A stretch of DNA of 64,000 nt from Streptomyces pactum (lineage in GTDB: Bacteria > Actinomycetota > Actinomycetes > Streptomycetales > Streptomycetaceae): assembly GCF_016031615.1 (NCBI RefSeq), contig NZ_JACYXC010000001.1, positions 1,550,001 to 1,614,000 on the forward strand, in the 5' to 3' direction. Under the pieces are notes generated by a model. The model had not been told where the DNA came from and did no database searches. It was given only the letters and a program-made list of their open reading frames with translations. This document shows, piece by piece, positions 60,343 through 64,000 of the stretch. Within the stretch, counting starts at the first letter, position 1. Each line of letters starts with the position of its first letter. A program made the translations under genes and the position numbers.

Positions 60343-61605
60343 TCAGCCCAGCACGCGGTGGGCGTACGTCCGCCAGGACGCGGTGAACTCCTCCTCGGTG
60401 ACGCCCAGGACGGACCGCAGCGCGTCGCGTACCGCGGTCCGGCGGCCGGTGTCCGGGCCGTCGCCGACGGCCCGGTAGAACGCCACCAGCTTGCCCTCCC
60501 CCCACCGGTCCGCGATCATCCGGCAGGCCAGCCAGCTCTCCTCGTAGGCGCGGGCCAGGGTGGTGGCGTCGCCGCCGAACCGGAAGTCCTCGGTGGCCGG
60601 CAGTTCCTGGAGCGGCTTGCCGGCGGCGACCGCGCGGGTCAGCTCCGGGGCGACCTCCCGCGGCGAGCGGCCGGTGCCCCGGTAGGCCACCCAGTCGGCG
60701 AACCCCTCCGACAGCCACAGCGGTGTGCCGCGGGTGGTGGCGGTCCGGGTGGCGACGTGGACCGTCTCGTGGGTCAGGACGATCTGGCGGCCCCGTTCCC
60801 CCAGCACCGGGTACGCGTCCGGGTTGACGATCACCCGGTCGGCGCGGGTGGCCGGCCCTCCGCCGGTCTGGCCGGTGGTGACCGCCGCGATCCCCCGGTA
60901 CCCCTCGGCGGGCGACCCGAGCAGTTCGGCCATCCGGTCCAGCGAGGCGGGCACCTCCACCACCACCCGCCGCGACCAGCCGGCGGGCCAGACCCGGTCC
61001 ACCGCGGGCACCGCCCGGTCGGCCATCCGGGCCACCTCGGCCAGCCGCTCCGGCTTCTGACCGACCCCCAGGACCAGCGCGCGCCGGCCCCGCACCACCT
61101 GGACGTCGCCCTGTTCCCACAGCTGGCGCGGGGCGCGCCGGCCGCCGTCGGCGGCGACGTACCAGCGGTCGTCCCGGCGGACCAGCGTCAGGAACTCCTC
61201 GGCGGTGACCGGCGCGGTGTCGTAGCCGGTGAGCCGGTACCGCACCTCGACCCGGGCGGCCACCCGGTGGCCGGTGCCGGGTGCCGGCCGGAAGCCCCCG
61301 GTCCCGGTCAGCCGGTAGCTCCAGCTGTCCACCGGTACGTCGGCCAGGTGGTCGAAGACCCGCCGCTGTCCGGTGCGGTAGCGGTCCGCGCGCCGGTCCA
61401 CGGTGGCCAGGAAGGCGTCCCGGTCCCGCTCCCGCACCGCCTCGGCCCGCCGGTCCAGCATCCGCTGGATCTCCGCGCGGTACCGGCCGGGCACGGACGG
61501 CCGGTCGCCGCAGCCGGTGAGCAGGCCGGCCACCAGGCAGCACACCGCCGGCCAGGCACCCGCCCGCCGCACGCACCGCCGCCACCGCCACCACCCGCCT
61601 GCCAC
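60343..61605 (-). CDS. putative lipoprotein metalloprotease (HExxH)
   Basis: This protein of 420 residues has an Arg-rich head, a hydrophobic segment and the lipobox LTGC with Cys32, so it is probably a lipoprotein. The middle (about 40-170) resembles an SnoaL/NTF2-like part. The C-terminal half contains VLTHETVHVAT with HETVH (near 277-281) and SEGFADWVAYRG some 24 residues later. That is the HExxH plus Glu arrangement of gluzincin peptidases (M1/MA-like). No database name is known to me. The GTG at 61605 has TACCAT seven bases upstream; no ribosome site. It lies between a PimB'-like gene and wall hydrolases. Confidence 0.82.
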   Translation of the reverse strand: MAGGWWRWRRCVRRAGAWPAVCCLVAGLLTGCGDRPSVPGRYRAEIQRMLDRRAEAVRERDRDAFLATVDRRADRYRTGQRRVFDHLADVPVDSWSYRLTGTGGFRPAPGTGHRVAARVEVRYRLTGYDTAPVTAEEFLTLVRRDDRWYVAADGGRRAPRQLWEQGDVQVVRGRRALVLGVGQKPERLAEVARMADRAVPAVDRVWPAGWSRRVVVEVPASLDRMAELLGSPAEGYRGIAAVTTGQTGGGPATRADRVIVNPDAYPVLGERGRQIVLTHETVHVATRTATTRGTPLWLSEGFADWVAYRGTGRSPREVAPELTRAVAAGKPLQELPATEDFRFGGDATTLARAYEESWLACRMIADRWGEGKLVAFYRAVGDGPDTGRRTAVRDALRSVLGVTEEEFTASWRTYAHRVLG

Positions 61606-61612
61606 GCCACCG

Positions 61613-61618
61613 ATGGTA
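61613..61618 (-). promoter_or_regulatory. -10 element of lipoprotein gene, probable leaderless start
   Basis: TACCAT on the minus strand, seven bases from GTG 61605. Confidence 0.4.
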
Positions 61619-61678
61619 CGAGCCGCCGCCCGGGGCGGCGGAGGGGGCGCGGACGGCCACCGTGGCCGGGAACCGCCG

Positions 61679-62728
61679 TCAGGGGCGGGTGACCGACGCG
61701 ATCGGCATCATCCCGACCGGGTCGTAGCGCACCCGGGCGCCGGGGTAGGGGGCGTGGATGACCTGGCCCCCGCCGGCGTACATCGCCACGTGGCTGGCGT
61801 CGGAGCGGTAGACCACCAGGTCGCCGGGGCGGGCCTGGGACAGCGGTACCGTACGGCCGGCCAGCCGCTGCGCCTGCGAGGTCCGCGGGATCGCCACCCC
61901 GGCCCGCCCGTACGCCCACTGGGTCAGCCCCGAGCAGTCGAAGGCGGTGGGGCCGGCCTGGCCCCAGGCGTACGGGGCGCCGACCGCCTGCCGGGCCGCG
62001 AGCAACGCCGCCGCCCCGCGCGCGGAGGCCGCGCTGGTGCCGACCGCGCCCGGAGGGTGGCCCGGGCCGGGCCCGCCGGGGTCCCAGGAGCGGTCGAGGG
62101 CCGCCCGCTCGGCGGTGGACAGCCGTCCCAGCACCTGCCGGGCGGCGGCCAGCCGGCGCTGCACGGTGGCCTTGTGCCGGGCCACGGCCGCCTGGCTCTC
62201 GGCGAGTTCGGCGAGCGTTCCGGTGGCCTCGGCACGCTGCTGGCGCAGGCTGCGAAGGGCGGTCCGCAGCGCCCGCAGCCCGGCGGCCCGGCGGTCGCCG
62301 ATCCGCTCCAGCGCGGCCGCCTTCGCCAGGTAGCCGTCCGGGTCCGTGGTGAGCAGCAGCGCGACGCCCGGCTCGATGCCGCCGGCCCGGTACTGGGCGC
62401 CGGCCAGCGCGCCGAGCCCGTCCCGCATCCGGTTGACCCGCTCCTGTTCCCGGGCCACCCGCTCCCGGACGCGGTCGGCCTCCCGGCGCAGCCGGGCACG
62501 GCGTTCACCGGCCGCGTTGTACGCCTCGGTGGCCCGCTCGGCCTCGGCGTGCAGCCGGTCCACGGTGCGGCGGGCCGCGGCGGCGCCGGCCGCCGGGTCC
62601 CGGGGTTCGGCGGTGGCCGGAACGGCCGCGAGCCCGGCGACCGCCGAGGCCGCGGTGGCGGACAGTACGGTGGCCCGCAGTGCCGCCCGGCGCGGGCCGG
62701 GCGAGGGGGGACGGCGATGGGACGCCAC
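61679..62728 (-). CDS. secreted NlpC/P60 endopeptidase (RipA-like)
   Basis: This protein of 349 residues has a Sec signal peptide (1-40, ending in VPATAEP), a long coiled-coil region (about 45-205) with GLGALAGAQYRAGGIEPGVALLL, and a C-terminal NlpC/P60 domain. Catalytic residues are Cys near 265 (FDCSGLTQWAYG), His near 311 (SHVAMYAGG) and a third polar residue in HAPYPG. It cuts peptide stems of peptidoglycan and may act in septation. It is a diverged tandem copy of the next gene, more Ala/Arg-rich. GTG 62728 follows a GGAAGGGAG site. Confidence 0.92.
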   Translation of the reverse strand: MASHRRPPSPGPRRAALRATVLSATAASAVAGLAAVPATAEPRDPAAGAAAARRTVDRLHAEAERATEAYNAAGERRARLRREADRVRERVAREQERVNRMRDGLGALAGAQYRAGGIEPGVALLLTTDPDGYLAKAAALERIGDRRAAGLRALRTALRSLRQQRAEATGTLAELAESQAAVARHKATVQRRLAAARQVLGRLSTAERAALDRSWDPGGPGPGHPPGAVGTSAASARGAAALLAARQAVGAPYAWGQAGPTAFDCSGLTQWAYGRAGVAIPRTSQAQRLAGRTVPLSQARPGDLVVYRSDASHVAMYAGGGQVIHAPYPGARVRYDPVGMMPIASVTRP

Positions 62729-62777
62729 GGTAGGCCGGACTCCCTTCCGCTGGTGTCGGGGACGAAGCTGGGCGCAG

Positions 62778-62807
62778 ACACTAGCCCCGGCCTTCCGCGC
62801 CGGTCCA
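62778..62807 (-). promoter_or_regulatory. likely promoter of first NlpC/P60 gene
   Basis: TGGACC (62807-62802) and TAGTGT (62783-62778) on the minus strand are 18 bases apart. A start near 62771 gives a leader of about 40 bases with a good ribosome site. Confidence 0.45.
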
Positions 62808-63028
62808 CCGGCGACGTCCCTCCGGGTGCCCCCCGGGTACGCCGACGCCCCGCCTCGGACGCAGGTCAGGGGCGGGGCGAGCGGGTGGTGCGGCGGTGCC
62901 GGGATTCCCCCGGACGGGCGTGGCCCGCGCCGCGGCGGGCGGGTCGGGCCGGCCGGTTCCGCGGCCGCCGGGCCCGCGCGGGCCCGGCGGCCCGGGGCCG
63001 TCGCACGGACGGCCTCCGGGCCCGGCGG

Positions 63029-64000
63029 TCAGACGCGGACGCCGAACATGAACGGCATGTTGTCCATCGACTCGTAGCGCACGTTCGCGCCCGGCTTCGG
63101 CGCGTGGAGCACCTGGCCGTTGCCGGCGTACAGCCCGACGTGGTGCAGGTCGCTGTAGAAGAAGACCAGGTCGCCCGGCTTGAGTTCACCCCGGCCGATG
63201 CGGGTGCCGTTGTTGACCTGCTGCTGGGAGGTGCGGTCCAGGTCCACCCCGGCCTGCGCGTACGCCCAGGAGGTCAGGCCCGAGCAGTCGAAGGAGCTGG
63301 GGCCGGTGGCGCCCCACACGTACGGGGAGCCGATCTTGGTCTGGGCGGCGGCCAGCGCGGCGGCGGCACGCCCCGACTGGGGTACGTCCTTGCCCAGCTC
63401 GACCCGCTCGCTGGAGCGGTCGGCGCGCTCCTGCTCCTTGGCCGCGAGGGCCTCCCGCTCCTCGGTGGTGAGGGTGTTCAGCAGCTGCTGCGCCTTGGCG
63501 AGCTTGCCCTGGATCTCGGCCTTCTTCTCGCCGAGCGCCTTGCGGGTGGCGGCCAGGTCCTTGAGCTTGGTGGTGGCCTCGGAGCGCTGCTGCTCCAGGG
63601 TCCGGGTCTGCTCGCCGATCTTCTTCAGCGCGCCGGCCTGCTTGCTGCTGACCTGGTCGAGCGTGGACGCCTTGTCCAGGTAGTCGTCCGGGTCGGAGGA
63701 GAGCAGCAGCTGCACCGACGGGTCGATGCCGCCGGAGCGGTACTGCGCGGTGGCCATCGAACCGAGGCCGTCCCGCAGCTTGTTCAGGTCCGCCTGCCCA
63801 CGGGCCACCTTGTCCTGGAGGCCGCCGACCTCCTTCTCCAGCTGCTCCTGCCGGGACTTGGCGCCGTTGTACTTCTCGGTCGCCTGCTCGGCCTCTTCGT
63901 AGAGCTTGTCTACCTGCGCCTTGACCTCTTCCTTGGTCGGCTTGGGGTCGGCGCTGGCGGAGTGGGCCGACAGGGCCACGGCCGCGGCGGCGGTCGCGGT
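63029..64000 (-). CDS. secreted NlpC/P60 endopeptidase, 5' end cut by window
   Basis: The frame runs off the right edge, so the start and most of the signal peptide are missing; the visible part begins within the Ala-rich signal segment and ends it at SAHSASADP. About 320 residues are seen: a coiled-coil region rich in Lys, Glu and Gln, the GLGSMATAQYRSGGIDPSVQLLL segment shared with its neighbour, and the NlpC/P60 domain with FDCSGLTSWAYA, HHVGLYAGNG and HAPKPG. It is a peptidoglycan stem-peptide hydrolase. The 300-base gap to the next gene holds that gene's promoter. Confidence 0.93.
   Translation of the reverse strand, partial: TATAAAAVALSAHSASADPKPTKEEVKAQVDKLYEEAEQATEKYNGAKSRQEQLEKEVGGLQDKVARGQADLNKLRDGLGSMATAQYRSGGIDPSVQLLLSSDPDDYLDKASTLDQVSSKQAGALKKIGEQTRTLEQQRSEATTKLKDLAATRKALGEKKAEIQGKLAKAQQLLNTLTTEEREALAAKEQERADRSSERVELGKDVPQSGRAAAALAAAQTKIGSPYVWGATGPSSFDCSGLTSWAYAQAGVDLDRTSQQQVNNGTRIGRGELKPGDLVFFYSDLHHVGLYAGNGQVLHAPKPGANVRYESMDNMPFMFGVRV

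Noticed and set aside
62729..63028. c-di-AMP riboswitch before the first NlpC/P60 gene, as found near some actinobacterial wall hydrolase genes
   Set aside because: I could not align the conserved ydaO-type blocks; only an ordinary promoter and ribosome site are visible.

Overview
The window is chromosomal DNA from a streptomycete (Streptomyces or a close relative such as Kitasatospora). The evidence is very high GC with strong third-position GC bias, frequent GTG and TTG starts, many start codons directly behind a TAnnnT -10 element, an LL/meso-DAP peptidoglycan gene set, and families typical of the group (MacRS, DUF3040, SAV_6107-type HEPN, DUF5304, class II DAHP synthase). As far as I remember, the gene order is the conserved core block downstream of ftsZ in S. 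coelicolor. It also parallels M. tuberculosis from the dcw cluster to the fadD15/pimB'/NlpC-P60 region. I see no prophage, insertion sequence, CRISPR array, tRNA or rRNA.

Layout. 1-11.8 kb (minus): division and cell wall cluster rsmH, a tiny coupled ORF, ftsL, ftsI, murE, murF, mraY, murD, ftsW, murG (cut by the window edge), most joined by 4-bp ATGA/GTGA overlaps and driven by a consensus-like promoter at 11.73-11.76 kb. 12.4-17.4 kb (plus): moxR, DUF58, transglutaminase operon. 18.4-26.7 kb: DUF3040 membrane protein, methyltransferase, HEPN protein, TetR regulator, phytoene-desaturase-like flavoprotein and a Tyr-rich membrane protein, separated by long repeat-bearing GC-rich spacers. 26.7-33.7 kb: metF, thiE, an Rv2175c-like DNA-binding protein, a ferredoxin-reductase-like flavoprotein, then a TPP riboswitch with thiO, thiS, thiG. 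33.8-38.8 kb: septum-formation-domain protein, PASTA Ser/Thr kinase, endonuclease IV, sulfite-oxidase-like protein. 39-45 kb: bacterioferritin and its [2Fe-2S] partner under an iron box; DAHP synthase divergent from a Trp-attenuated TrpE-TrpG fusion; a phosphofructokinase. 45-53 kb: MacR/MacS, an acyltransferase, an alpha/beta hydrolase, an EEP hydrolase, glucokinase. 53-64 kb: DUF5304, ArsA-like ATPase, SRPBCC protein, metallophosphoesterase, acyl-CoA ligase, PimB-like glycosyltransferase, a zinc-protease-like lipoprotein, and two tandem NlpC/P60 endopeptidases (the second cut by the window edge).

The genes mostly serve envelope growth and division (peptidoglycan precursors, FtsI/FtsW, PASTA kinase, NlpC/P60 hydrolases, lipid and glycan enzymes), with glycolysis (pfkA, glkA), one-carbon and thiamine metabolism, iron storage and the entry to aromatic biosynthesis. 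Regulation readable from the sequence includes a TPP riboswitch, a Trp leader peptide with attenuator, a DmdR1/IdeR-type iron box, Crp-like palindromes and a set of likely leaderless promoters.

The most notable points are: two genes 1.2 kb apart (thiO and the septum-formation-domain gene) whose frames are restored by a single-base change in a C run; an RGP-repeat mini-ORF coupled on both sides between rsmH and ftsL; an 84-bp perfect repeat in a 0.4-kb repeat mosaic; a pyrophosphate-type signature in the phosphofructokinase; and an HExxH lipoprotein that looks like an uncharacterised gluzincin.
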